Below, in pieces: positions 13,607 through 25,294 of a stretch of DNA of 64,000 nucleotides. The stretch covers positions 30,629,818-30,693,817 of the forward strand of contig OW285187.1 in the NCBI GenBank assembly GCA_935421135.1, given 5' to 3'. Made by a program: the position numbers and the translations under genes. The notes under the pieces were generated by a model, which worked only from the letters and a program-made list of their open reading frames with translations, made no database searches and was not told the DNA's origin. Position 1 is the stretch's first letter, and the number at the start of each line of letters is the position of its first letter. The stretch is from Bugulina stolonifera (taxonomy: Eukaryota > Bryozoa > Gymnolaemata > Cheilostomatida > Bugulidae).

Positions 13607-16600
13607 TCAATCAGCCAAGTCAAATATTTCTGCTAGGAGACCTTCAGCAAATTCAATTTGACCCTTTAGGCTGGTCAACACCCTGCGTTGCTCACCATTC
13701 AATTCTCTTAGATTTGACACCATCATTAGAACTTTAGGGAACAGCCCTGACTCCGACCGATGGTTAATATCTATCTGGTTCTGCAATGCCTGGATAAGTA
13801 TCTCTTGCAGCTTGTTGACTTTCTCCCTGTTTGTCAGTCCTCCACGATCTACGATTAGCAACGATTTAATTTCATAAATAATCTTCCGTAATGCAGAAAT
13901 ATGTAAAACTGCCAAAATAATAGCCTTCCAACATAATGGAGGTGTACATAACCCCCGATTCTGACAGTGAAACACATGGTGTCAATTAGATTAGATGTAT
14001 CGCCTACAACTTGTCTTACAGTATAAGCTGGTCTAATAACATTTGCTGAAAAAGTAGCACAAAGTTAAAGTTATACTAAATATGCTCAACATACCAGGTC
14101 TAATCAGCATTAAAGCACAGAACAATGCTGTCTCTACATCTGTGAGCTGAAAGCTGCTGAATCTGGACGCAAAGTTGAACAACAGGTCAACAAATGGTCC
14201 ACCCATGAGGAAACTATTCCTTAACTGCTGTTTGGTGTAGGAGGAGTCAATACCACTCAGTAACATAAGCTCTCGATCAGGGTCAATGAATGATGCTTGC
14301 ATGACGCATGCCACCTGTAAAAGTCATCAGTCGGTAATACGACATGATATAAGATTCTAACACCACATATGGAGTAGTATCAATGGTGCTGTACCACAGT
14401 GGCCTGGGTACTTACATTACATAATAAAGATTGAACTCTGGACTATACCGTGAATTCAACATCTTGTAATACAATAGATAGATAGTTGTTCATACCTCAA
14501 AGGAGCCACCTTTGATGAGAATAATCTGATCATCAGTTTCAAGAGCCGTAAAGCCTGGTATACGTTTAGCAAAGTTCACCACATCTGTAATAGCTTCATT
14601 AGATCGTGCTTCATATGCTTTCCAACACGCTGCTGCTAGATGTTCATCCAGATGTGTAGTAGATGCAGGACATACCAACTTTTCGGCTAAGCTTTGTCTC
14701 ATGGTCATTGTATTGTTAAAAGTAAACTGCACAGTGTCAATGTATGCATCATATACAGTTGAGGCTACATCGGCCATATTGACAGCTTGAAGTTCAGCAG
14801 TGCTCTGTTCATTAGCGTCGCCTAAAACTACTTGATGCTGTCCCAACACAACCTCATTATCATCAATGTTCACCCTCTTCGCATGTTCATCACTCAAAGC
14901 TCCGGGATCTCGGTATGGTCGCTTTTTGAGTGGGCTCTTGAAGACAGCGTGCTCACCTGCACCTATACCACTCACACCAATAGTAGGTAACTTATCGGAT
15001 GTTGCCGAGTTGTGGATAATGAGAGAATTGGATGCTTCGGATGATATTGAAGTACTTGGAATAATAAGTTTATTTGGACCTGATGCATTTGTAACTCGGA
15101 TAGGTGTGGCAGCAGTGGTATTAATGATTTGAACATTGGACATGTCGATAACCTCTCCTGACGGTGTTGTGATGAATGTCTACAATGAAGTAACCAATAA
15201 AATTTAATAATCATAAATGTGGTAGCACCCATCGATGGAACTAATGAATAATCGGAGCATGTTGTGATGCAGTTTAGATATGCAAGTTTCCAGAAGCCAG
15301 TAGCACCAATGTATAACATAATAATAGGGACAATTTCAAGTTGTCGCCAACAACAATGAATCAAGGTAGAGCAATTCTATCTTCAAAGCTCATAATGTAC
15401 TGCATAGACAGTTTATATATAATATAATATAGAAGAGTCAGATTCTATATAGGGTGTGGAGTCTTACCTGCTGATTCAAAGGAAGCTTGTTGGAATTGAC
15501 TATTAACAGTTTAGTCCCGGAACCAGATGCTCCTTCTAACCCAGGTAAATGAGAGATTTTAAGCAGACTAATTGTATCAGCCTGCTTCTGTGCCAACTTA
15601 TTTTTCTTCTGCTCTGAATTTTTCAGCCGATTACGGTTTCTCTAAAGCAGGGAATCACAGATACAATCTTACTGCATGACACAACTGAAAATCTATGTAA
15701 AATTATAATAATTTCGCCTAATTCTAAACCATGGGGATGTAAATGTAAATAACATACATTGAGAACTTCACTGTTGCAGATGCGAGCTTTAGCTAAATTA
15801 TTCATCATCTGAGTTTGTAGTTCGGAATCTGAAGCATTATCAGGCATGGGGTTATTTATGGCCTGCTGTTCATCAACCAGACTTGAGGCTGCAACAACAG
15901 AACTGCTGGCAGCAACAGATTCGACTGTTAAAGGCTGCTTTCCTGTTTTAGTATCAGACTGAATGATATTTTGACTAACGACAGGCCGAGTCGGCTGGGA
16001 AAATGTCGTAAGTGTGATGTCACCAGTATCCAATGAAATACTAGACGGTTGTGTTGAAGTTAGTGATGATGTATCCATTGTCGTTGTAGGTGTGAAGGTT
16101 ATTATGCCATCATGAGTTTCGGCTTTTAGACTCAATAATCCGTGCAATGCTTGAGCAGTCTGTGTATCTTCAATCGTCTTACATGCATCAGCTATTGTTT
16201 CTTTCATTTTTCTTGACCGACGACCAAGCTTGGCAGCTGGACGAAGCAAAAGGTAAAATATGAATGTGCAGCTGATGATAACTGCTCAAACATCACAACG
16301 CTGTAATCAGTCTTGAAAAGTATTGGATACTAGTAGACAAGATAACTCCAGTAGTGATAAAATAGATTAAAGCTTCTTACCTCCACGGGACATGCCAAGT
16401 GACAAACATTTTTGAAGTCTGCAAAACTGGCATCTGTTCCTGCTAGTTACATTTATTTCACAATTTCGGTTGTAATAACAACGTCGTCGGGTTGGATCTC
16501 CGATATCTTGCAAAGCTCTCCGAAAGAAGCCCTATATAATGATCATATACATGTACCTTAGTGTGAAAATCCATTACATGATTAAAATGACCGAAAAGTG

Positions 16601-19600
16601 ATCTAAAGTTCTAGTTGGAAAATACGTTAATTTTGTTTTTCATCATAATATACCTTGCAGCCTTCACAAGCCAATACACCATAGTGAAGCCCTGATGCTT
16701 TATCATTACACACTAAACAGCGTTCCTCGGTGGCACCTGCAGATGCTTCAACTCCAGTAATAGTGTCAGATGGAAAGGAGTGCTCAGATATTGTTACTGT
16801 TGGTGATATTGTGCTTCCTGAAGGTATGATTTCTCGAACATTCGTGGCAGCACCGTCCTCTCCGGGAATAGCATCAGATATAGTGGCACTTGTTACATGG
16901 ATAAAGTTGCCAACACCGCCTGATTCAGTTTCCACGTAATGAACTTGCACATTGTCATCCTCAGTAATCAGTGCTGCAATTAATTAACAAAACTATTTGT
17001 GGACATAGCCTACACAGTTGGCTATGGCGACAATCACAATCTAAATCCTGATTAATAGAGTACCCATTCAATAGCAAATAGAACTGGATAGACTATTAGT
17101 AATAGTATTAGTTAACAGATAGTATAGTTGGAAGTAGCTATGCGAAACAGATATAATACTAATAATTATTTTATAATATAATTAAATAATTGATAAATTA
17201 TGTCATATCATTTTTTGAATTTGTTAGTTATACTTCAACTTTTTTTTACTAATCTAATTTAAATGCTGCGTTGCAACATTCCATACCATCTCATGAGGCG
17301 AGATATATCTGTAGTAGGTAAGGTAGTAAAGTAAGTAGCCAGTAGGCATAGGCTAGTCAATAACTAAATTACTAATAGCTATAGAATAGTTATTATTGTT
17401 ATATTATAATTATTAATTATAGTAATAGCTATGACCTACTGTCCCTTGTACATACTTTTAATGCTTGTTATCTACCTGTTACCGGTTCATTTTATTATAT
17501 TATATCAGGCTTGCCAAGTTCGACTGATGAAAATCAGGGAGATTTAGTATTTGGGGGGGGGGTGTCCATTTTGAGTGGGGTGAGGTACCAAAATTTGAGT
17601 TGAAAATCAGAGAATTATTGTTTATGACAAGAGCCAATAATAATATTATATAATATTGGCTCTTGTCATAAACAATAATGGTTGCCTCCCCCCTTTTTTC
17701 TCTTTGTTTATTTATTTATTCTCACTTATAAGTTGTATATAATATACATTTATTTGTGGTCAACAATTTACTTTTAACAAATGTCATAGGTAAACTTTTA
17801 GCAAACCCAATAGAATAAATGTAAATGTAAAATAATTCACTAATTGTAATTAAATAAGTCGTAGTAAAGTATAGGATTTACCTCTGATTTACCTCTGATG
17901 AGGTAGGACACTCTTGACCACCGGCGGCGTAAGTAGAGTGCCTCATTAGTGTAACAGTGTGCATTTGGTTTTGGCCAGGTGTCTCAGCATTACCGCTGTT
18001 AGATATTATTTTTATTTTTTATTTTTATTTTCTTTGGTCATCAGCCATGATACCTCTCATCTCGCGTATAGTCCTTGGTAAGAAGCTTTGATGGTAACAT
18101 CTGGAATTTGTTGAGATAGATGTGGGTTCACCACGGGCTGCAGCTCTTGTTGTTACTGTCATGTCAGTGCGATCATTAATAATTTCGTCATAGGCTGATA
18201 ACAATGCACTGTGGTCACCCTCAGCCTTTATGATACGGGTTAAGAGGTTTAATCTGTGGTTTCTGCGTCTTTCTTGTAGTGTTTGTAAGCCTAGTTCTGC
18301 TCGGGCTTCACTGACGCTTTCGCGTCCTTTGAGCCTCGCTATAAATCTGACAGCACGATTCTGTATCATTTCAATGTCGTGTATAGTACTTTTCAGGTGA
18401 GGATCCCAGACAGTGTCTGCGTATTCCAATATTGGGCGACAGAGACTGGTATATGCTAAGAGACGCCCACGTTTCGGAGCATCATGGAGCGCATATTTTA
18501 CTACACCCAGGATTCTACTTGCTTTTTGTGCCCTCTGTCTAATATGCTTTTGAAATTGAAGGTTGGTTTGTACTACGACTCCTAAGTATTTAGTTTCTTC
18601 TGTCCATTCAAGAAGTGTGTTTCCTAGTTTATAGGGCGGCAGATCTGTATTTTTGCCAAATGCGATAGCATGGCATTTGGTGTCATTAAATGGCATTTTC
18701 CACTGGCAGGACCACTTATGGACAGCATCGATGTTCAGCTGAAAGTTTGCAGCATCAGCGGCCGAGTTGACTTTCTGGTACAATAGGGTGTCATCAGCAT
18801 ATAGACTAATAGAGCAGTTGACGGAGCTTGGCAAGTCGTTAATGTAAATGAGAAATAGTGTTGGTCCGAGAACGGAACCTTGGGGCACTCCTGATGTCAC
18901 TGGCAGTTCAGTTGAGCACTGGCCTTTGATTACAACCTTTTGTTTCCTGTTGGTAATGAAATCTTGAATCCAGCCAATGATCTGCGGGTTCACTTCTGGA
19001 ATCTGGCGTAGTTTTTGGAGCAGAAGGGAGTGAGGAACTTTGTCAAAGGCTTTCTTGAAGTCAAGTACAATTGCGTGTGTATTTAGTGACTCGTCATGTG
19101 CCTTGGCAAGATCATGGTAGGTTGAGCATAGCTGGGTATCGCATGACATTCCTTTGCGGAAGCCATGCTGCCTGTTGTGGAGCACGGTATCAAGCGTTCT
19201 GTTGAGATAATGTAGTACTATATGTTCAAGCATCTTACATGGGATGCTTGTGAGCGAAATTGGTCTGTAGTTGTTTGAAAATGCTTTGTTACCTCCCTTG
19301 TGTATCGGAGTTACATGGGCGAGCTTCCATTCAGCTGGCAATTTCCCAGTTTTAAGCGAAGCATGGTAGATATGTCGCAGGCATGCGGCAGCTATCTCAA
19401 CATCAACTAGTAAGTCCGGCTTTCTAATGCCGTCTGGGCCAGGTGACTTTCCATTTGGCAACGCTTTAATGAGTGAAACAAGTCCCTCGGTGGATATTTG
19501 GAGGTATTCAGCAGCTTGACTGGTCTTTGGATCTTGCGTGAGTTGATGTTCTTGGCAGAATTGACTATTGAAGTAGCTATTCAGGATCTCAGCACACTTC

Positions 19601-22422
19601 ATCGGGTCATCAGTTAGTTTGTCAGTTTCAGGATCGATAAGGTTCATGACAAAATTTTCCTGACCAGCCTTTTGTCGCAGGTGCCTGAAGAAGGGCTTGG
19701 AGTTACCTCTTTCCAGGGGTTTGCATACCTTCTTTACCACATAGTCTCGCTTCTTTTGACGAAGAAGTGCTTTACAGGATCTTCTTTCAGCTTTATATTT
19801 GTCTAAAAAGAACTTGTTACCGGTTTTGCGGTATTTGTACAGAGTTTTTCTCTGTTTCACGGTGAGCTTTCTTGCAGTCTTATCGAACCAGACCGGCCAT
19901 CGATTGTCGACTGGCTCTAGGACTTTTTGAGGTATGTGGTTCTCACAAGCCATCAGGAGGTCATTCTTGAAGAGCGTCCACATGTCATCTGGGTCGCACA
20001 TGTTTTCGAGCTGATCATGCGTAGACTGCATGCTGTTTCTGAACTCTTCAGCTTTTACTTTTTTGTACAACTTAATGACTTTCGACTCCGACTGCTTTGT
20101 AAACTGTCTTTCATAATTTACTTTCACTGTGATGATGTGGTGATCACTGAGTCCAGGTGAGATTACGCCAACATCAGTTATTAGGGTGGTGTCATTGGTA
20201 CAGATAAGGTCGAGTATATTGCCATGTACGTGCGTGGGTTGTGCGACAAGTTGTTGCATTCGGTTTTCAAGCAAGATGGTTAGGAAATCATTGTGGATAT
20301 GCTTGTATTTTGCACCTTTTTTCAATTCTTTTGACCTCCACTCTATCTCAGGGAGATTGAAATCTCCAACAAGTGTGATAGAGTGGTCATGGTAGATGCT
20401 AGAAATTTGTTCGATGAGACTACTCAGTACAGCCATGTTTTGAAGCGAGATGTTCGGCCTGTAGTAGCAGCACACAATCATTTTGTGTTCCATTTTGACG
20501 ACTATCATTTCTTCTCCATGAGTGTCAAGTTCAACTTTAGATGGTTTCAAGGCATTTGTGACTGCTATGAGAACACCACCTCCATAAACATTTCTATCCC
20601 GCCTAAATACAGTTTTATTGTTTGTTGGGATAATATCACGACTGTTGATAGCGTCATCGATATGTGTTTCAACTAGGCATATTATATCGTAGTCAATTGT
20701 GAGTGATTGGATTTCAGTTGTTTTTCCCTTGAGAGATCTTGTGTTGGCTACAAACATATTTAGAAGGTTGTCATCTTGCTGCTTCTTCCTGGTGTCAGAC
20801 GTTTCCATTCCCCCGACGGTTGTTGCTGCTCGATCTGCAAGTTTCTTATTCTGTAGGCTTCAGAGCTTTCCTTTTTAAGGTCACGAATACGTTCACGGAG
20901 GGCATACTCTTGGTTACGGATTTCTTTGCTGACATCTAGCTTGCAGAAGACTTTCTCAGTTTTTAAGGCACCGGAGTTAACCCTCTTTACGAAGGCCCAC
21001 TTGGATAGCTCATTTTCAAAAATTACCTTGATCGGTCTGGGTTGTTGGTTCTCCTGGTTCTTTTTTCCAAGTCTGATGGCAGCATGAGGTCTATCAAGGC
21101 TCTTAAAACGTTCATCCTTCATAAACTTCTCCACTTGTCCCAGAACTGGAAGCTCATCCTCTTCCTGTACGCCATAAAGTATGGCATTGCACTTTCTAGC
21201 ATCGGCCTCACTGATCTCATTATTCTTGCTCATCAGCTTTTCTGCATTTATGTTGATCTCCATGGCTTTGCTTATTTGTTCCGCATTGTGCTTCATCATC
21301 TTTGAGTATTGCTCCTCTAGGTCCTTTATGTTCTCTTTGTTTTTGTTCAATGCTTCAGCATATGTGAGCTGCATTCCTTTCACAGCTTGCTCAATGTCGT
21401 CAAGCTTGTTCATTGTAGTTTTGTGTTGAGAAGGTGAAACCTCGTCCAGTATGTCTTTGGAACTGTGATTTTCAATACATACATCACAGTACCATCTCAC
21501 ACCATTTTTTTCTAATTTTGCAATCACATTCAGATCAGTAATCTGCATACCCTGGCACAGACCATGGTACCAGATGACACACTTGTCACACTGAATCATC
21601 TTTGTGCTCATTTTCTGCTTCCTTTTTGGACTGACTTGTATGTGACAATCGACTTCTCCACATGTGCCACACTTATCCTCCCTGTTTTCAGTGATCAGAT
21701 CTCCATCCATTTGGTTTAGGCTTTGTTGTTCGTTTTTCTCCAAACCTGAAGGCATTTTCGAATCTATGTTAAACCCTAGAGGCCAAGCACACTGTTACGA
21801 GGCAAAACTCTAATTAGTTGCTACTAACTCTGCTAAATTAGGTAAAATTTCTCCACAATTTAAATTTAAACTTATATATGAAAACGTTATATTTTTACCA
21901 ACCTACTTTGTTTCACTATGGCATCAAACAAATTGCTATTTCCTGGCTACACATCGTGAGATTTATTCAAAATACATTTAAGTAGACAATTGAAAATAAA
22001 TCTTTTTTTCTAAAAATCCAAGTATCTAAACAAAAGTTTCCAAAAAATGCGCCATAGATGTAACAGCTAACAGTCGTGTGTACCCTGAGTCGTCGTTTAC
22101 CTAGTTTAAACTCTATGATTAGCGTGAAGTAACTTATCTGATGCCAAAATAAAAGCTCACGTTAACATGGTCATTAAGGATTTGATTTTAAATGAAGTTC
22201 ACAGATTTTCATGTCATCGCTTGACATACATTCCATCTTTCAGGTCGACATTGACCTATTTCCATTTCCAAATATCTATTTGCATTAGAACCAACTTGTA
22301 GGACTTAATGAAAGTTGTGTGTATAAAATAAACAACAGTATGCTTTTTCAAAGAGGTATTAGGTCGTTTGCCTTACCAGTATGGTCTGTGTCTTGGATTT
22401 CTTGCACATTTTCTGTAGCCAT
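13607..22422 (-). CDS. Nuclear receptor with DBD and LBD (771 aa)
   Basis: Ligand-type transcription factor. Eight exons in phase: 22422-22377 (ATG), 16973-16654, 16531-16381, 16236-15758, 15641-15468, 15179-14496, 14314-14095, 13848-13607 (stop). The DNA-binding domain (about residues 101-170) has both zinc fingers: [20 protein letters not shown], then GFFRR, then C-x5-C-x9-C-x2-C ending [17 protein letters not shown]. The P-box is CEGCKG-type. The spacer between GFFRR and the second finger is 12 residues, against 9 or 10 in RXR or E75 types. A Ser/Thr/Ala-rich hinge of roughly 350 residues follows, then the ligand-binding domain (about 520-771) with [14 protein letters not shown] in the helix 3-5 region and an AF-2 helix LLAEIFDL at the C terminus. 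The fingers resemble subfamilies 1 and 2, but I cannot assign an orthologue. Intron 1 (5.4 kb) contains a LINE. Confidence 0.93.
17614..17679. repeat. 26-bp inverted repeat (hairpin)
   Basis: Arms 17614-17639 and 17654-17679 are perfect reverse complements around a 14-base AT loop. The left arm begins ATTATTGTTTATGACAAGAG. It lies in intron 1 of the nuclear receptor gene, downstream of the LINE in the direction of transcription, so it would fold in the pre-mRNA. It could be the core of a small foldback element. Confidence 0.9.
18025..20808 (-). CDS. LINE ORF2: endonuclease and reverse transcriptase
   Basis: A 927-residue polyprotein. The N-terminal APE-type endonuclease shows [10 protein letters not shown], the VETHID active-site region, [12 protein letters not shown] and the terminal GLSDHHI. 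The central reverse transcriptase has the usual blocks in order: [62 protein letters not shown] and the catalytic [10 protein letters not shown], followed by TKYLGVVV of the thumb. All expected acidic catalytic residues are present and there is no internal stop, so the protein looks functional. It should nick target DNA and copy its own RNA by target-primed reverse transcription. The motif set fits the CR1/Jockey supergroup; the precise clade needs a tree. Confidence 0.95.
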   Translation of the reverse strand: METSDTRKKQQDDNLLNMFVANTRSLKGKTTEIQSLTIDYDIICLVETHIDDAINSRDIIPTNNKTVFRRDRNVYGGGVLIAVTNALKPSKVELDTHGEEMIVVKMEHKMIVCCYYRPNISLQNMAVLSSLIEQISSIYHDHSITLVGDFNLPEIEWRSKELKKGAKYKHIHNDFLTILLENRMQQLVAQPTHVHGNILDLICTNDTTLITDVGVISPGLSDHHIITVKVNYERQFTKQSESKVIKLYKKVKAEEFRNSMQSTHDQLENMCDPDDMWTLFKNDLLMACENHIPQKVLEPVDNRWPVWFDKTARKLTVKQRKTLYKYRKTGNKFFLDKYKAERRSCKALLRQKKRDYVVKKVCKPLERGNSKPFFRHLRQKAGQENFVMNLIDPETDKLTDDPMKCAEILNSYFNSQFCQEHQLTQDPKTSQAAEYLQISTEGLVSLIKALPNGKSPGPDGIRKPDLLVDVEIAAACLRHIYHASLKTGKLPAEWKLAHVTPIHKGGNKAFSNNYRPISLTSIPCKMLEHIVLHYLNRTLDTVLHNRQHGFRKGMSCDTQLCSTYHDLAKAHDESLNTHAIVLDFKKAFDKVPHSLLLQKLRQIPEVNPQIIGWIQDFITNRKQKVVIKGQCSTELPVTSGVPQGSVLGPTLFLIYINDLPSSVNCSISLYADDTLLYQKVNSAADAANFQLNIDAVHKWSCQWKMPFNDTKCHAIAFGKNTDLPPYKLGNTLLEWTEETKYLGVVVQTNLQFQKHIRQRAQKASRILGVVKYALHDAPKRGRLLAYTSLCRPILEYADTVWDPHLKSTIHDIEMIQNRAVRFIARLKGRESVSEARAELGLQTLQERRRNHRLNLLTRIIKAEGDHSALLSAYDEIINDRTDMTVTTRAAARGEPTSISTNSRCYHQSFLPRTIREMRGIMADDQRK
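20760..21755 (-). CDS. LINE ORF1: PHD-finger nucleic acid binding protein
   Basis: A 331-residue protein upstream of ORF2, overlapping its start by 49 bp. Residues about 30-95 form a PHD-type zinc finger: [10 protein letters not shown], then [15 protein letters not shown] and RWYCDVC. A charged, probably coiled-coil stretch follows (about 110-190), then a basic region ending in a Gly/Lys-rich tail. ORF1 proteins with PHD fingers are known in CR1-type elements. The likely role is binding element RNA or chromatin; this is inferred from family context. The ORF1-ORF2 overlap implies reinitiation or internal initiation for ORF2. Confidence 0.85.
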   Translation of the reverse strand: MPSGLEKNEQQSLNQMDGDLITENREDKCGTCGEVDCHIQVSPKRKQKMSTKMIQCDKCVIWYHGLCQGMQITDLNVIAKLEKNGVRWYCDVCIENHSSKDILDEVSPSQHKTTMNKLDDIEQAVKGMQLTYAEALNKNKENIKDLEEQYSKMMKHNAEQISKAMEININAEKLMSKNNEISEADARKCNAILYGVQEEDELPVLGQVEKFMKDERFKSLDRPHAAIRLGKKNQENQQPRPIKVIFENELSKWAFVKRVNSGALKTEKVFCKLDVSKEIRNQEYALRERIRDLKKESSEAYRIRNLQIEQQQPSGEWKRLTPGRSSKMTTF

Positions 22423-22979
22423 TTCTAATTTGACCTAATTCGTTCCGAGGTCCATTGCAATCCCAGAATGCCTTGTTCCACAAAAATATTTCATTGTTGT
22501 TGGAGGTAATATAATAGTTTCCTGTTTGTGTACAACGGTGAAATATTCGGCTCAATAGTTGTTAAACCGAACTTATAAGGATAGTTTTGCCGATCTAGGT
22601 TCATCCAAAAGTATTTTCCCTCATATAGAGTTATCTTCTCCCTAAGTGCTTGAACGACTCCCAACCAATCACAGGCCCTTACTTTCCAACCCGCACGTGC
22701 TTTTCAACAGGAGGCAACCCCAGAGGTATTGATCATTAGCATCTTTTTTATGTTATCTATCAGCAAGTTAAAACAGGAGTGTGAATGAACAGTACCTTAA
22801 CTGAGTTAAATTCTCTGTAATTAAATGAATAGATACCGTTCTGTTACTGAAAATTAGGGCTACCACATTCGATTCTTACGTACAAAGTTAAGTACCGTAC
22901 AGTCATGGATCGGATGGCATGGTGGGAATGACTTCAATCAATACAATCCAATGAATATTATCAATATGGAATTTGAATG
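22423..22979. other. Nuclear receptor upstream region, nothing coding seen
   Basis: Presumed 5' UTR and promoter side of the nuclear receptor gene, which starts at 22422 on the minus strand. No convincing TATA box or second gene is visible, and its longest frames are short and unsupported. Confidence 0.5.
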
Positions 22980-23290
22980 TTGAATATAAAATGATCATTA
23001 AATTTAATATAATATTTATGTTAAATATAAATGTCAGATATAATTATAATAAAGTGTTTATTTTATTATATTGTCGTATATATTATAATTATAATAATAT
23101 TATAATAATTATTATATTTAATATAAATATTATAATTATTATAATAATGATATAATATTATTATTTTATATTTTAATTAAAATAATAATTATTATTATAA
23201 TTAAATTATAATAATAATAAGTATAAATATTTTTAAAATGTTTATTTTATTATAAAATAATTTGATAATTATAATAAATTAAAATTAATC
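22980..23290. repeat. AT-rich palindromic tract
   Basis: About 300 bp made almost entirely of A and T, with many overlapping self-complementary runs built from ATAATTAT and TAATATTA units. Low-complexity; it could form cruciforms. Open frames here are compositional artefacts. Confidence 0.85.
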
Positions 23291-23880
23291 TGATGAAGAA
23301 TAGAATTAGAAGAATGCTATAGGCCTACTTACTTACTAATAATAACTATTACTAACTAAAGTTGATAAAATATATTTTACTAAAACTATTTGTAGGCCTA
23401 TACAATACATACTATACTTACTTACTCTCACTATTCTAGTACTCTGCTCATACTGGGAAGCCTACATTACATTGTGACTGTACTCATGCTGGTACTCATA
23501 GTGATATTGATAGTTAGTTGGTGATAGATAGTGGTGATTGTTGACGTCGATGTTGGATGTTATTTCCTTTTCAGTGAGAAAGAAATTTTGTCTACCTAAT
23601 TACGTACTATTGCGTAGTCGCATGCTTTCTTGGCTATCATGTCAATTGGATTATAGCATTGTAGAAGTTAATAGCCTACACGCTGGAAATGTGGGCAAAG
23701 AAAACGGTAACACTATTTAGTAGTTAGGCCTACACTATTGAAATTCTACCATTTTGGGTCATAGCACCATCATTGTTCGATGATTATAGCAATTAGTTAG
23801 AGAAATCGGTATGGATTTTTTGGGTCGGCTGGGGTAAATGACCGGCGACAGTCAAATCAGGAAGTAAACTTCAGTTTGTG

Positions 23881-23950
23881 CCTGGTGAGATTTGAACCCA
23901 CAACCTTCCAATTGTGAGTCTTGCACTCTACCAACTGAGTTACCCCTGAC
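23881..23950 (-). repeat. tRNA-like sequence, probable SINE head or tRNA fossil
   Basis: On the minus strand a box A-like TAACTCAGTTGG and a box B-like GGGTTCAAATC are correctly spaced, and the D stem and T stem pair. The anticodon stem and acceptor stem do not pair, so it is not a working tRNA. This fits the 5' head of a tRNA-derived SINE or a decayed tRNA gene. Confidence 0.6.
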
Positions 23951-23963
23951 CTATTAGGCTATA

Positions 23964-24615
23964 CAGTGGTGGATCCAGGAATGGACTAAGGGTGGTGCAA
24001 AATTGATAGTTGGGGCTTTTCTTAAGGTAAAACTTCAATTGTGCGCAGTGCGCTTTGTGCCCTGTCACACTGCATTGCAGCGTCTCTTCCAGCTGGAGGT
24101 TTGGGGGGCGCTGGAAGCCCCCCAACGGGGTCCGGGGCAGCGCCCCGGCAGCCAAGCAAAATCCTGACATCTGTGAGTCCAGGAGGACCTAAGAGCCAGT
24201 TCAGTTCATTCAGTTAAATGAGTTGGTGGCAAGTTGAGTTAGGTTGAATAGTAGTAACTAACCTATAATTGTTTTGTGTTAAAGCAAAACATTAAATGGT
24301 AATAAATAATATATTTGTTCAATGAAAAATATAATTATATTAGCAAAATGAATAAAAATATTTGTCTTTTTATCTAGAGTAGTTTCTTGTGACTAAGATT
24401 TGACAATGGTGCTCATTCAACTCCGACTTTTAAATGGCAAAATTAGTTGGAATATTTACATGGATCAAGAAATATGATAACATATCACATGTTTTTGAAC
24501 CCCTATGTGTTACAAAAATATATTTTTGTGCTAGGTTGACACACATACATTTAAATAATTAGCAATAATAATCAACAAAACAAAAAAATTAAAAAAAAAA
24601 ATTGAAAAAAAAAAT
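23964..24615 (-). mobile_element. MITE copy 1, truncated at one end
   Basis: Starts at the terminus CAGTGGTGGATCCAGG and runs along the reverse complement of the complete element at 31704-32450, through the shared GC-rich core (near 24110-24150) and the shared AT-rich part, into an A-rich tract. The opposite terminal repeat is missing. No coding capacity, so it is non-autonomous. Confidence 0.8.
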
Positions 24616-25294
24616 TTAGAATTATTACATTGTGGTAACATAAAAGCCATCTCATGAGCTATTAATACCTCACTCCAATATTTGGCATATAGCAAGCTCA
24701 TACGAAGGGCACATACTGACTGAACTCACGAAACAGGATGAGCTGTGTCGTCCATTAGCACGAGCACCGAAATTGAACCTAATATATGAGGCTAGGCAGT
24801 TCAGTGTAAATAAAATGACAGAGATTAGATCCGTTAACATAGTGAATACAATACAATTAATGCTAACTTTGGGTCGGTACTTTAGGGACAGAAAGGGTTA
24901 ATGTAGAGATTAATCTAATATGATTGTTTTTATTAATTATAGTTTTAGGCCTATTATTTTTGTGTTATCACATAATCAACATGATTTATAGTTGCATGTA
25001 CATGTAGCCTATAATATTCTGTAACAATCACCAGTGACTTTATTATAACCTGTTGATATAATTTGCATTGTTAACGTGTCGGATTTGAAAGTTCATCATA
25101 ATTATACGGTTTGAAATGGTTCTAAGTGTAGTTGAAGCTTTTATGGATGGAGCAATTGAATATGTAGAATAGTAAGGAGGTCCAAACATTACCAGAGTTT
25201 TACCGTTGTCATGTCTTCTTATATGCATTTACACACAGTATATTTATTAATGCACCAAGCTGTGCTTCAAGTAGCGAGTACAATAGAGTATGTA
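24616..25294. other. Intergenic, nothing recognised
   Basis: Single-copy-looking AT-rich sequence between the truncated MITE and the 31-bp minisatellite. No exon, RNA gene or mobile element could be supported. Confidence 0.5.

Larger units (their letters stand above)
17880..21790 (-). mobile_element. Intact CR1-like non-LTR retrotransposon (LINE)
   Basis: A two-ORF LINE of about 3.9 kb lies on the minus strand, in the same direction as the nuclear receptor whose first intron it occupies. ORF1 (21755-20760) and ORF2 (20808-18025) overlap by 49 bp in different frames, and neither has a stop or frameshift. The 3' end is short: an A-rich run after ORF2, then about 130 bp ending in a tandem AGAGGTAAATC near 17880-17900, in line with the short 3' repeats of CR1-clade elements. 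The 5' end was not located; 21790 is approximate. No target-site duplication was identified. Confidence 0.9.

Noticed and set aside
19927..21429. Several plus-strand open frames of 60-97 residues
   Set aside because: They are antisense shadows of the LINE ORFs on the minus strand.
23881..23950. Working tRNA gene, apparent anticodon CAC (Val)
   Set aside because: The acceptor and anticodon stems do not pair.
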